A model generated the notes under the pieces. That model saw only the letters and a list, made by a program, of their open reading frames with translations, was not told the origin of the DNA and did no database searches. From NCBI RefSeq assembly GCF_030019515.1, contig NZ_JASEEQ010000013.1, forward strand, positions 87,663-151,662: a stretch of 64,000 nucleotides of DNA, written 5' to 3'. Source of the stretch: Nocardioides sp. GTDB lineage: Bacteria; Actinomycetota; Actinomycetes; Propionibacteriales; Nocardioidaceae. Position 1 is the first letter of the stretch. Each line of letters starts with the position of its first letter. Positions 23,649 through 32,481 of this stretch are shown here, piece after piece. The position numbers were made by a program, and so were the translations under genes.

Positions 23649-25649
23649 ATGACAGCGACCCGCCTGCTCCAGCGACAGATCCTGCCGGTCGACCGCGACT
23701 TCGACGTGCTCGCGCTGTACGTCGATCCCGAGGACGCCCGGCTCGACGCCGACAAGTACGAGATCGGCGGCAGCCGCGCGGCCAAGGACCTCAACAACGC
23801 CGCGATCCGGCAGTCCACGGCGACCGGCCACACGATCCACCCCGACCAGATCGAGTCGCGCACCGCGCTGCGGGTCAAGTCGGGTGACCGGCTCTCGTTC
23901 GGCACCTACTTCAACGCGTTCCCGGCCAGCTACTGGCGCCGCTGGACGGTCGTCAAGGACGTCACCTTGACGGTCACCGTCGCGGGTCGGGGCGCCACCC
24001 TCCTGGTCTACAAGTCGATGGCCAAGGGCCACTCGCAGCGCGTCGCCTCCGCCGGCACCGGTGCCGAGAGCCGCAGCACGTTCAGCTTCGACCTCAGTCT
24101 GAAGCCGTTCGTGGACGGCGGCTGGTACTGGTACGACATCATCGCCGGCGACGACGACGTGGTCGTCGAGAGCGCCGAGTGGACCGCCGAGGTCCCCGAG
24201 GACCGAGCCGAGCACGGCACCGTCGACATCGCGATCACGACCATGAACCGCCCGGACTTCTGCGCGAAGCTCCTCGGCCAGCTCGGCGACGACCAGGAGG
24301 TGCGTCCCTACCTCGACACGGTCTTCGTGATGGAGCAGGGCACCGACAAGGTGGTCGACTCGCCGGACTTCGCGAAGGCCCAGGGTGCGCTCGGGGACCT
24401 GCTGCGAGTCATCGACCAGGGCAACCTCGGCGGCTCCGGCGGCTACGCCCGCGGCCAGCTCGAGTCGATCCGCAAGGGCACCGCGACGTACACGATGATG
24501 ATGGACGACGACATCGTGTGCGAGCCCGAGGGCGTGATCCGCGCGATCACGTTCGCCGACCTCGCGCGCCGCCCCACGATCGTCGGCGGCCACATGTTCA
24601 ACATCTACTCGCGCTCCCGGCTGCACAGCTTCGGCGAGATCGTCCAGCCGTGGCGCTTCTGGTGGCAGTCACCGTTCGACACCTACAGCGACTGGGACCT
24701 CGCGGGCCGCAACCTGCGCTCGAGCCGGTGGCTGCACAAGCGCATCGACGTGGACTTCAACGGCTGGTTCATGTGCCTGGTGCCGCGCCGGGTCCTCGAG
24801 GAGATCGGGCTGTCGCTCCCGTTGTTCATCAAGTGGGACGACTCCGAGTTCGGGCTGCGCGCCAAGGCGGCCGGCTACCCGACGGTGACGTTCCCGGGCG
24901 CCGCGGTCTGGCACGTGCCGTGGACCGACAAGAACGACGGGCTGGACTGGCAGGCCTACTTCCACCAGCGCAACCGGTTCATCGCGGCGCTGCTGCACTC
25001 GCCGTACCCCAAGGGCGGCCGGATGATCCGCGAGAGCCGCAACCACCAGATCTCCCACCTCGTCTCGATGCAGTACTCGACGGTGGAGATCCGGCACCAG
25101 GCGCTGCTCGACGTGCTGGCCGGACCGGACAAGCTGCACGAGATGCTGCCGAACCGGCTCGCCGAGATCAACGCGATCCGCAAGCGGTTCACCGACGCGC
25201 AGCTCGAGGTGGACCCGGACGCGTTCCCCGCGATCCGGCGCAAGAAGCCCCCGCGCAAGGGACGCGACGGCACGGAGATCCCCGGGCGCCTCTCGCTGCT
25301 GCTCAGCGCCGGCCTCCAGCCGCTGCGCCAGCTCAAGCCCCCGCGCGAGCTCTCCCAGGAGAACCCCGAGGCCGAGGTCCGGGCCATGGACGCCAAGTGG
25401 TACCGACTCGCGTCGTACGACTCCGCGGTCGTCTCGATGAACGACGGCGCCTCCGCGGCGTTCTACCGTCGCGACCCCCAGCTGTTCCGTGAGCAGATGG
25501 TGAAGACCCTCGAGATCCACGAGCGGCTCAAGCGCGAGTGGCCGCGGCTGGCCGAGGAGTACCGCGCCAAGCTCGGCGAGGTCACCTCGCCGGAGGCATG
25601 GGAGGAGACCTTCCGGCCGTGGACGGACGGCCCGGACGCCGATGACTGA
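23649..25649 (+). CDS. glfT2: Galactofuranosyltransferase GlfT2
   Basis: GlfT2 is a processive enzyme that builds the galactan chain with alternating beta-1,5 and beta-1,6 galactofuranose bonds. The 666-residue protein has the N-terminal beta-sandwich, the GT-A core with the DDD metal site at residues 286-288, the WDDSEFG acceptor site with Asp397-Asp398 and a metal/catalytic His422 in AAVWHVPW, and the long C-terminal helical part. GAGGGGA precedes the ATG. Its last 8 bp overlap the start of wzm. The presence of GlfT2 implies a mycobacterium-like galactan. Confidence 0.95.
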   Translation: MTATRLLQRQILPVDRDFDVLALYVDPEDARLDADKYEIGGSRAAKDLNNAAIRQSTATGHTIHPDQIESRTALRVKSGDRLSFGTYFNAFPASYWRRWTVVKDVTLTVTVAGRGATLLVYKSMAKGHSQRVASAGTGAESRSTFSFDLSLKPFVDGGWYWYDIIAGDDDVVVESAEWTAEVPEDRAEHGTVDIAITTMNRPDFCAKLLGQLGDDQEVRPYLDTVFVMEQGTDKVVDSPDFAKAQGALGDLLRVIDQGNLGGSGGYARGQLESIRKGTATYTMMMDDDIVCEPEGVIRAITFADLARRPTIVGGHMFNIYSRSRLHSFGEIVQPWRFWWQSPFDTYSDWDLAGRNLRSSRWLHKRIDVDFNGWFMCLVPRRVLEEIGLSLPLFIKWDDSEFGLRAKAAGYPTVTFPGAAVWHVPWTDKNDGLDWQAYFHQRNRFIAALLHSPYPKGGRMIRESRNHQISHLVSMQYSTVEIRHQALLDVLAGPDKLHEMLPNRLAEINAIRKRFTDAQLEVDPDAFPAIRRKKPPRKGRDGTEIPGRLSLLLSAGLQPLRQLKPPRELSQENPEAEVRAMDAKWYRLASYDSAVVSMNDGASAAFYRRDPQLFREQMVKTLEIHERLKREWPRLAEEYRAKLGEVTSPEAWEETFRPWTDGPDADD

Positions 25650-26517
25650 GGCCGGCCACGTGGTCGATGCCCCGCTGACCCCACCGGCCCCCCGCGCCGG
25701 CCTGATCGAGGTGTTCCGGCGGCGGTACCTGCTGCGGATGCTGGTGCAGCGCGAGCTCAGCGCGCGCTACCAGGGCTCGGTCCTGGGGCTGCTGTGGTCC
25801 TACATCAACCCGCTCTCCCAGCTGTTCATCTACTGGTTCGTGATGGGCAAGATCATGGGCCGCAGCACCGAGATGTTCGCGGTGCACGTCTTCTGCGGGC
25901 TGATCGTCGTGCAGTTCTTCATCGAGACGTTCAACGCCGGCACCCGCTCGATCGTGCGCAACCGGGCGCTGGTGCAGAAGATGGCGATGCCGCGCGAGAT
26001 GTTCCCCGTCGCCTCGATGCTGGTGTCGCTGTACCACATGGGGCCGCAGCTGGTGATCCTCACGATCATCGTCCTGCTCACCGGCTGGACGCCCGACCCG
26101 GTCTACCTCCTCGGGTTCCTGCTCGCACTGGCGATCATCGCGATGCTCGGGACCTCGCTGGCGCTGATGTTCAGCGTGGCCAACGTGTTCCTGCGCGACG
26201 TCAGCAGCTTCGTGTCGATCCTGACGAACTTCGTGCGCTTCGGCGCGCCCATGATCTACCCCTACAGCCTGGTCGACGCGAGGTTCGGCAGCTTCGCCCA
26301 GTTCTACCTGTTCAACCCGATCGCGGACGCCGTGCTGCTGGTCCAGCAGGCGTTCTGGGTGGGCAGCACGAAGGATCCGGCGACGACCCACGCCGAGCAC
26401 ATCCCCGACAACCTGTTCGCCTACGGGTTCCTCGCGCTGGGCATCGCGGCGGTGATGCTGCTCATCGGCCAGCGGGTCTTCGCCCGGTTCGAGAACCGGA
26501 TCCCGGAGCAGCTGTGA
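25642..26517 (+). CDS. wzm: Wzm-type ABC transporter permease for lipid-linked polysaccharide
   Basis: This is the membrane half of a two-component ABC exporter that moves polyprenyl-linked polysaccharide across the membrane; the mycobacterial counterpart Rv3783 exports galactan. The 291-residue ABC-2 type permease has six hydrophobic segments after a cytoplasmic N-terminus containing VQRELSARYQGSVLGLLWSYINPL, a hallmark of Wzm/TagG permeases, and an amphipathic FLRDVSSFVSILTNFVRFGAPMIY segment. It overlaps glfT2 by 8 bp and wzt by 4 bp, so it is translationally coupled. Confidence 0.92.
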   Translation: MTEAGHVVDAPLTPPAPRAGLIEVFRRRYLLRMLVQRELSARYQGSVLGLLWSYINPLSQLFIYWFVMGKIMGRSTEMFAVHVFCGLIVVQFFIETFNAGTRSIVRNRALVQKMAMPREMFPVASMLVSLYHMGPQLVILTIIVLLTGWTPDPVYLLGFLLALAIIAMLGTSLALMFSVANVFLRDVSSFVSILTNFVRFGAPMIYPYSLVDARFGSFAQFYLFNPIADAVLLVQQAFWVGSTKDPATTHAEHIPDNLFAYGFLALGIAAVMLLIGQRVFARFENRIPEQL

Positions 26518-27311
26518 CGACGTACCCGAGCAGCACCTCCATCGTCGTGGACAACGTGACCAAGTCCTTCACGCTGCGCTACCACCGCACGCTCAAGCAG
26601 ATGGCCGTGGCTGCGATCAAGGGACGCGACATCAGCAACACGTTCAAGGCCCTCGACGGCGTCTCGTTCACGGTCGAGCAGGGGGAGTCCATCGGGCTGA
26701 TGGGTCTCAACGGCTCGGGCAAGAGCACCCTGCTCAAGCTGATCAACGGCGTGATGCGGCCCGACAGCGGCACCGTCCTCACCCGAGGTCGGATCGCGGG
26801 ACTCATCGCCACGGGCGCCGGCTTCCACCCGCAGCTGACCGGGCGGGAGAACGTCTTCCTCAACGCGGCCGTGCTCGGCATGAGCGAGGCGGAGACCCGG
26901 CGCAAGTTCGACGACATCGCGGAGTTCGCCGACATCGGCAAGTTCCTCGACTCCCCGGTCGGCCACTACTCCTCGGGCATGTTCGCCCGGCTCGGCTTCG
27001 CCGTCGCCATCCACGTCGACTCCGACATCTTCCTCGCCGACGAGGTGCTTGCGGTCGGGGACAAGCCGTTCAAGCAGAAGTGCCTGGCGAAGATGCAGGA
27101 GATCCGGGAGAGCGGCCGCACTCTGTTCTACGTGAGCCACGCCGCCGGCTCGGTCCGCAAGATGTGCGATCGGGTGATCGTGCTGGAGCAGGGCCGGCTC
27201 GCCTTCGATGGCAACGTCGACGAGGGCATCAAGTTCGTCAAGTACGACGACACCGACGGCGAGGAGCACAACCCCGGCGAGACCGACGACGAGCTCGGCG
27301 CCGACATATAG
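26514..27311 (+). CDS. wzt: Wzt-type ABC transporter ATPase for lipid-linked polysaccharide
   Basis: This 265-residue ATPase drives the Wzm permease. The Walker A motif GLNGSGKST begins near residue 64, the signature loop is the Wzt-type YSSGM rather than LSGGQ, Walker B reads DIFLADEV, and the switch His is in FYVSHAAGS. There is no C-terminal carbohydrate-binding domain, so export is probably not gated by a chain-end cap, as in the galactan exporter of mycobacteria. The GTG start overlaps the TGA of wzm. A weak 6-bp hairpin follows the stop at 27331-27348. Confidence 0.93.
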   Translation: MTTYPSSTSIVVDNVTKSFTLRYHRTLKQMAVAAIKGRDISNTFKALDGVSFTVEQGESIGLMGLNGSGKSTLLKLINGVMRPDSGTVLTRGRIAGLIATGAGFHPQLTGRENVFLNAAVLGMSEAETRRKFDDIAEFADIGKFLDSPVGHYSSGMFARLGFAVAIHVDSDIFLADEVLAVGDKPFKQKCLAKMQEIRESGRTLFYVSHAAGSVRKMCDRVIVLEQGRLAFDGNVDEGIKFVKYDDTDGEEHNPGETDDELGADI

Positions 27312-27330
27312 CCATCCGCGGATATCCCGG

Positions 27331-27348
27331 GCCACCGCCTCAGGTGGC
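27331..27348 (+). terminator. Weak hairpin after wzt
   Basis: Arms 27331-27336 and 27343-27348 (GCCACC/GGTGGC) pair around a 6-nt loop 20 bp after the wzt stop. The stem is short, so termination is uncertain. Confidence 0.35.
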
Positions 27349-27506
27349 GGTCCGCAGCCGAGCGCCCACCGCAACCAGAGCGTGGGGCCCTCACCCCGTG
27401 GCCGAGCTCGCGGCCGGCGCGGCGGCGAAGCCGACGAGCCAGACGCGAATTACAGCGGTGAAGTTTCTTGACAAATCTTGAAGTCATCGGCGTGTCGACT
27501 GGAAAT

Positions 27507-27518
27507 TACAAGATTGTA
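27507..27518. promoter_or_regulatory. Palindrome TACAAGATTGTA in an AT-rich island
   Basis: A perfect 5-2-5 palindrome lies within an unusually AT-rich stretch (about 27448-27535) of a very GC-rich region, 85 bp before the amidase start. A TTGACA -35-like element is at 27468-27473, without a good -10 partner at the usual distance. Confidence 0.4.
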
Positions 27519-27544
27519 GTTACTCAATTCCTCTTCCCGGCCCC

Positions 27545-27559
27545 TGTGACTGGTGTGAC
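27545..27559 (+). promoter_or_regulatory. MtrA-like direct repeats (TGTGAC, 9-bp period)
   Basis: TGTGAC occurs at 27545-27550 and 27554-27559, the same spacing and strand as upstream of the LCP gene at 18902. It ends 44 bp before the amidase start, a place where a regulator could act on the promoter. Confidence 0.5.
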
Positions 27560-27603
27560 AGTTGCTCCACGTGTGAACTTCCCCGCGCACATGGAGTACC
27601 TCG

Positions 27604-30471
27604 ATGCCCCCCAGCAAGACCACGTTCGTCACCGCCTGTCAGCAGCTGCTGGCACTCGGTGTCGTGCTCGCCGCACTGACCCCCGCGGCGAGCGTCGTCA
27701 GCCTCGACGTCGTCCGTGAGCTGCCGACCGGCAGCGCCGGTCAGGACCCGCTCGCGGCCGACCTGTCCGCGTACACCCGGGCCAGCGCCCGGCCCTCGAA
27801 GGTCCCCACCGAGGCGGTCGACCCGACGGTCGCGGAGTACCCCCTCACCGCCCCCGCCGGCTCCAAGGCCGCGCCCCGTGCCGTCAGCAGCCGGACCAAG
27901 GCCGGCGCGCTCGGTGGCGGCGAGGTGACCAGCGCACCCGAGGCCGTGGTCGGCTACGGCGCCGTCGGCGTCACCTGGGCCCACGGTACGACGGTGCCCG
28001 AGGACACGATCAGCCTCGCGGTCCGCACCCGCACCGGCGCGAGCTGGTCGGGCTGGATGGACCTGGAGTACGACCTCGAGCACGGCCCCGATCCGGGCAG
28101 CCAGGAGGCCCGACACGCCCGCCCCGGCACCGACGCCCTACTCGTCGGCGACGTCGACCAGGTGCAGGTCCGCGCGTCCTCGACCGGCGCGCTGCCGCCC
28201 GACCTCCGGCTGGCCGTGGTCGACCCCGGCGCCGCGGCGCGCACCGCGGTCGAGAAGCCGGCGCTCGACACCAACACCATGGACGGCGCCCCCGGCGACG
28301 CGTCGGCGCAGACCGCCGCGCTGGCGACCGACCCCGGCGAGGGCACCGACGGCGGCGACGAGATCGACCTGCAGGCGGCGACGTACACCCCCCGGCCCAC
28401 GATCTACTCGCGCGCCCAGTGGGGTGCCGACGAGCGGATGCGGGAGAAGAGCTCGCTGCACTACTTCGAGGTGCACGCCGGCTTCGTGCACCACACGGTC
28501 AACGCGAACGACTACTCGCGCGCCGAGGTCCCCGGGATCATCCGCAGCATCTACGCCTACCACACGCAGTCCCGCGGCTGGTCCGACATCGGCTACAACT
28601 TCCTGGTCGACCGGTTCGGCAGGATCTGGGAGGGCCGGTACGGCGGCATCGACCGCCCCGTCGTCGGCGCCCACACCCTGAACTACAACGACTACGCCTT
28701 CGCGATGTCGGCGATCGGCAACTACGACATCAAGCAGCCCTCGCAGGCGATGGTCCAGGCCTACGGCGCGCTGTTCGCCTGGAAGCTCTCGCTGCACGGC
28801 GTGGACGCGTCCTCGACCAAGCAGTGGGTCGGGTCGAAGTACTTCGAGGCCATCAACGGCCACCGGGACGCGGCGTCGACCGCGTGCCCGGGCAGGTACC
28901 TCTACGCGAAGCTCCCGGAGATCCGCCGGCTCGCCGCCGAGGCGCAGCGCGGCTGGGCGGGACGCGAGCTGGAGTCGAACCTGGCCTCCACCCCGCACCC
29001 CGACCTGATCGTCCGCCGCGCCAGCGACGGCCAGGGCTTCGTGATCCCGACCGGCGGGATGACCGGCTTCGGCAAGGGCGTCACCGGCCTGACCGGCCTG
29101 GCCTCCGGGGACACGGTGCTCGCCTCGCCGGACCTGACCGGCGACGGCATCGGTGACCTGGTCGTGCGCTCCGCCGACGGCATCGCGCGGGTCCGGCCGG
29201 GTGCCGCGGATGGCACGTTCGGCGCTGCGGTCAAGCAGTTCCGCTCGCTCGCCGGCCGCGACCTGATCACCGCCGTCGGCGACCTCGACGGCGACGGCCT
29301 CAACGACCTGGTCGCCCGCTGGCCGGAGACCGGACGCCTGGACACCTACCTCGGCCGCAGCGGCGGCGGCTTCAAGCTCGTCCGGCGGGGGACGGCCTGG
29401 GGCGGCTACACGATGCTCGTGGGTGCCGGCGACCTGAACGGCGACGGGCGGGCCGACCTGCTCGGCCGCGACGCCAACGGCACGCTGTGGCTGCACCCGG
29501 GGCGCGCCCAGGGCGGCTTCGGCACCCGGGTACAGCTCGCGGGCTCGTGGCAGCGCTGGTCGACGATCACCGGCATCGGCGACCTCACCCGTGACGGCCG
29601 CAACGACCTGTTCGTCCGGGACGGCTCGTCGGGCAACGGCTTCGTGGTCCCGGCCACTGGGGACGGCACGTTCGGGCGGCCGTTCGGGCCCGTGACCCGG
29701 GTCCGTTCCGTGGGCGGCCTGGTGGGCGCCGCCCAGGTCCTCGGGGACGCCACCGCCGACGTGGTCGCGCGCAGTGGCGGACGGGTCCTGGTCTTCCCCA
29801 ACAGCGGCGGGTTCGAGACCGGCAAGCCGATCGCGATCGGTGCCGGCCTGTCCAACGCGAACCTGGTGCTCAACGCGGGCGACTGGGACCGCGACGGGTT
29901 CGGCGACATCGTGAACCGGAACAAGCAGACCGGGGCACTGTTCGTGCGCCGCGGCGACGGCACCGGCCACTTCGAGCGGCCCACCAGGATCGGTACCGGG
30001 TTCAAGGACGTCGGACTGCTCGCGGCCGTGGGCGACATGACCGGCGACGGCTACCCGGACCTGATGGGCCAGCCGCGGGGCAGCGCGATGCGGATCTACC
30101 CCGGCAACGGCCTGGCGGGGCTGAAGCCCAGCTACGTCGCGCACGGGCGGATCGCCGCCGGACGCCAGGTGCCGGTCGGGCGGTGGGACGGCGACGGCGC
30201 TCCGGACTCACTGTTCCGCAGCGGCGCGAGGCTCACCCTGTTCCCCGGGAACGGGCCCGGCGGCCTGACCAACCCCAAGGCGCTCGGCCTCGACCTGACG
30301 CCGTACGACTGGGTGATCGGGATCAGCGACGAGATGCTCAGTGGGCACCCGGACCTGATCGTGCGCGAGAAGGCGACCGGCTACCTGTGGCTGCTCCAGG
30401 GAACGGCGACCGGCTTCAAGCCGCGCCGCTTCCTGGCCGAGGGGATGGGGGAGTACGACCTGGCCGGCTAG
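27604..30471 (+). CDS. Secreted PGRP/N-acetylmuramoyl-L-alanine amidase with FG-GAP repeats
   Basis: This 955-residue exported protein would cut the bond between muramic acid and the peptide stem. Residues 1-31 are a signal peptide. The peptidoglycan-recognition/amidase domain spans about residues 262-450 (PTIYSRAQWGADERM start), with zinc ligands in FVHHTVN (His296-297), the histidine of INGHRDA and the Cys of TACPGRYL. From about residue 465 to the end there are FG-GAP/VCBS-type calcium-binding repeats (for example DLTGDGIGDLVVRSADG, DLNGDGRADLLGRD, DWDRDGFGDIVNR) that likely fold as a propeller. M. tuberculosis Rv3811, near its glf genes, is a probable counterpart of the amidase part. Confidence 0.9.
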   Translation: MPPSKTTFVTACQQLLALGVVLAALTPAASVVSLDVVRELPTGSAGQDPLAADLSAYTRASARPSKVPTEAVDPTVAEYPLTAPAGSKAAPRAVSSRTKAGALGGGEVTSAPEAVVGYGAVGVTWAHGTTVPEDTISLAVRTRTGASWSGWMDLEYDLEHGPDPGSQEARHARPGTDALLVGDVDQVQVRASSTGALPPDLRLAVVDPGAAARTAVEKPALDTNTMDGAPGDASAQTAALATDPGEGTDGGDEIDLQAATYTPRPTIYSRAQWGADERMREKSSLHYFEVHAGFVHHTVNANDYSRAEVPGIIRSIYAYHTQSRGWSDIGYNFLVDRFGRIWEGRYGGIDRPVVGAHTLNYNDYAFAMSAIGNYDIKQPSQAMVQAYGALFAWKLSLHGVDASSTKQWVGSKYFEAINGHRDAASTACPGRYLYAKLPEIRRLAAEAQRGWAGRELESNLASTPHPDLIVRRASDGQGFVIPTGGMTGFGKGVTGLTGLASGDTVLASPDLTGDGIGDLVVRSADGIARVRPGAADGTFGAAVKQFRSLAGRDLITAVGDLDGDGLNDLVARWPETGRLDTYLGRSGGGFKLVRRGTAWGGYTMLVGAGDLNGDGRADLLGRDANGTLWLHPGRAQGGFGTRVQLAGSWQRWSTITGIGDLTRDGRNDLFVRDGSSGNGFVVPATGDGTFGRPFGPVTRVRSVGGLVGAAQVLGDATADVVARSGGRVLVFPNSGGFETGKPIAIGAGLSNANLVLNAGDWDRDGFGDIVNRNKQTGALFVRRGDGTGHFERPTRIGTGFKDVGLLAAVGDMTGDGYPDLMGQPRGSAMRIYPGNGLAGLKPSYVAHGRIAAGRQVPVGRWDGDGAPDSLFRSGARLTLFPGNGPGGLTNPKALGLDLTPYDWVIGISDEMLSGHPDLIVREKATGYLWLLQGTATGFKPRRFLAEGMGEYDLAG

Positions 30472-30512
30472 CCCGGCACCCCAAGGGGAGAGGACTGGCT
30501 GGTCGTCCGCGA

Positions 30513-31253
30513 TCAAGGGAAGCGGGCCGTGGCACGCTCGGCGGCGTAGATCGCCTCGAGACGCTCCGGCCCGGCGTGGGTGACCAGAACCAGCGAGCCG
30601 CCGCGAACGAGCGGCTCGGTGAAGGTGGCGATACCCGGTGGGGAAGCCGGGTTCGCCCCCGTGAGAAGCCGGCCGCCGTCGGTGAGAAGACTCCCGGCGG
30701 CGGCCGCGCTCCACGTCTCGCCCTGGGTGGCTCCGCCGTACGACGCCGCCGTCGCGAGGTCGTCGGCGCCCGGCGGGTCCCACGGGGCGAACGCATCCGG
30801 CTGCGACCAGATCTCGACCCCGACGTCGTGGACCCCCGCGGGCAACGGCTCGGCGAAGCGCACGCCGAGGGGCAGCAGCGAACAGGCGAGCACCGGCAGG
30901 TCATCGGCCCGCTCCGCCCACCGCTCCAGCGAGCCGGGGCCGCACACGACCGCGTCCGGGCCGCCGCCGTCAGGCCCCGCGTCCTCCGGGCCGGTCACCA
31001 CCAGCCCGACCGTCCATGCGGCGCCCAGGAACACCGGTGCGAGCCAGTGGGCGGGCAGGTCGACACACAGCGAGCCGCCGCGCTCGAGGTCGTGCTCCTC
31101 GGCCAGCAGCGACGCGGCCTTCGCGACCCAGTTCGCGTAGGTCGTCACGGACAGCTCCACCCGCTCCCCGGTGGCCTCGTCGTAGAACGTGATGAGCGGG
31201 CGGGCGGAGTCGGCACGCAGCTGGCGCGCCAGGACGTCGGCGAAGGTCGTCAC
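30513..31253 (-). CDS. TIGR03089-family protein (acyl-CoA synthetase-like fragment)
   Basis: This 246-residue protein resembles the N-terminal part of AMP-forming acyl-CoA synthetases (LITFYDEATGERVELSVTTYANWVAKAASLLAEEHDLERG) but lacks the P-loop and C-terminal domain needed for adenylation, which is the normal form of the actinobacterial TIGR03089 family. It is therefore not a recent truncation. Its role is unknown. It is divergent from manC; its GTG start is 17 bp from the manC ATG, so the two promoters overlap. Confidence 0.8.
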   Translation of the reverse strand: MTTFADVLARQLRADSARPLITFYDEATGERVELSVTTYANWVAKAASLLAEEHDLERGGSLCVDLPAHWLAPVFLGAAWTVGLVVTGPEDAGPDGGGPDAVVCGPGSLERWAERADDLPVLACSLLPLGVRFAEPLPAGVHDVGVEIWSQPDAFAPWDPPGADDLATAASYGGATQGETWSAAAAGSLLTDGGRLLTGANPASPPGIATFTEPLVRGGSLVLVTHAGPERLEAIYAAERATARFP

Positions 31254-31258
31254 GCCGC

Positions 31259-31264
31259 TAGCCT
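31259..31264 (+). promoter_or_regulatory. -10 box TAGCCT of manC, leaderless start
   Basis: The hexamer ends 6 nt before the manC ATG. It lies only 5 bp from the start codon of the divergent gene. Confidence 0.5.
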
Positions 31265-31270
31265 CTCAGC

Positions 31271-32350
31271 ATGGCTGCCATCGACCACTTCTGGGCCGTG
31301 ATCCCGGCCGGTGGGGCTGGGACGCGGCTGTGGCCGCTCTCCCGCTCGTCGAGCCCGAAGTTCCTCCACGACCTGACCGGGCAGGGCCGCACCCTCCTCC
31401 AGGGGACGCACGACCGGCTGGTCCCGCTGGTGGCGGACCGGTTCGTGGTCGTCACCGGCGCAGCCCACCGGTCGGCCGTGCTCGAGCAGCTGCCCGAGGT
31501 CGCCGCCGCGCGGGTGCTGGGGGAGCCGGCCCCGCGCGACTCCATGGGCGCCATCGGCCTCGCGGCCGCGGTGCTGGAGCGCGAGGACCCGGAGGCCGTG
31601 CTGGGCTCCTTCGCGGCCGACCACGTGATCCCCGACCGGGAGGCGTTCAGCGAGGCGGTGCGGGTCGCCGCGGACGTGGCTCGCGACGACTGGCTGGTCA
31701 CGCTCGGGATCCAGCCGGTGTTCCCGTCCTCGGCCTTCGGATACATCCACCTGGGCGACCCGCTCCCGGGGCACGCCGGCGCGACCGCCGTACGCGAGTT
31801 CGTCGAGAAGCCGTCGGTGCGCACCGCCACCGAGTACGTCGCCACCGGCCGCTACCGCTGGAACGCCGGCATGTTCGTGGCCCGCCCGACCGTGCTGCTC
31901 GACCTGCTGGCCACCTGGCACGCCGACTTCGCCGGCGCGCTGCGCGCCATCGCCGCCGACCCGGGGCGGCTCGAGGAGCTGTGGCCCGGGCTACCGAGGA
32001 TCGCGCTCGACCACGCGGTGGCCGAGCCGGCGGCCGCCGCCGGCCGCGTCGCGTGCGTGCCGTCGTCCTTCCACTGGGACGACGTCGGCGACTTCGACTC
32101 CCTGGCCGCCCTGCTGGGCGCGACGGCCACGGCGACCACGGTCCTCGGCGACCACGACCTGGTCCGCGTCGTCGACGCGAGCGGGCTGGTGGTGCCGGGC
32201 TCCGGCCGCACCGTCGCCGTGGTGGGTCTCGACGACGTGGTCGTCGTCGACACCCCCGACGCGCTCCTCGTCACCACACGCGCGAGGGCCCAGGACGTCA
32301 AGCAGGTGGTCGAGGCGCTCAAGGCCGAGGGGCGCAGCGAACTGACCTGA
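31271..32350 (+). CDS. manC: Mannose-1-phosphate guanylyltransferase
   Basis: This 359-residue nucleotidyltransferase makes GDP-mannose from mannose-1-phosphate and GTP, the donor for mannosylated lipids and glycans. The N-terminal signature AVIPAGGAGTRLWPLSRSSSPKFLHDL (within residues 8-36) binds the nucleotide; the FVEKP motif and the YRWNAGMFVARP segment are typical of ManC. There is no C-terminal phosphomannose isomerase domain, so it is the monofunctional type. The matching phosphomannomutase manB lies about 9 kb downstream. The ATG is set by a -10 box 6 nt upstream. Confidence 0.92.
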   Translation: MAAIDHFWAVIPAGGAGTRLWPLSRSSSPKFLHDLTGQGRTLLQGTHDRLVPLVADRFVVVTGAAHRSAVLEQLPEVAAARVLGEPAPRDSMGAIGLAAAVLEREDPEAVLGSFAADHVIPDREAFSEAVRVAADVARDDWLVTLGIQPVFPSSAFGYIHLGDPLPGHAGATAVREFVEKPSVRTATEYVATGRYRWNAGMFVARPTVLLDLLATWHADFAGALRAIAADPGRLEELWPGLPRIALDHAVAEPAAAAGRVACVPSSFHWDDVGDFDSLAALLGATATATTVLGDHDLVRVVDASGLVVPGSGRTVAVVGLDDVVVVDTPDALLVTTRARAQDVKQVVEALKAEGRSELT

Positions 32351-32382
32351 GCCTCCGGCCTGGCCCCTCCGCTGCGGCACTG

Positions 32383-32435
32383 GGTCTCGAGACGCCGGTC
32401 GCGGCTCCGTTCCTCAGCCGCGCGGCTCCTCGACC
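32383..32435. repeat. Probable dispersed intergenic repeat (GGTCTCGAG...CTCCTCGACC)
   Basis: The 131-bp gap between manC and the convergent DUF3105 gene holds a GGTCTCGAGACGCCGG...GCGGCTCCTCGACC element. A related form is seen at about 62953-63060. Elements of this look are common between genes in Nocardioides by recollection. Confidence 0.4.
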
Positions 32436-32481
32436 TGGCCGCCGGGCCCCGGCCCTCGCACGCTCAGGCCGCGGCAGCTCA

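Noticed and set aside
30513..31253. Truncated acyl-CoA synthetase pseudogene
   Set aside because: The short form is normal for the TIGR03089 family in actinobacteria and the frame is intact.
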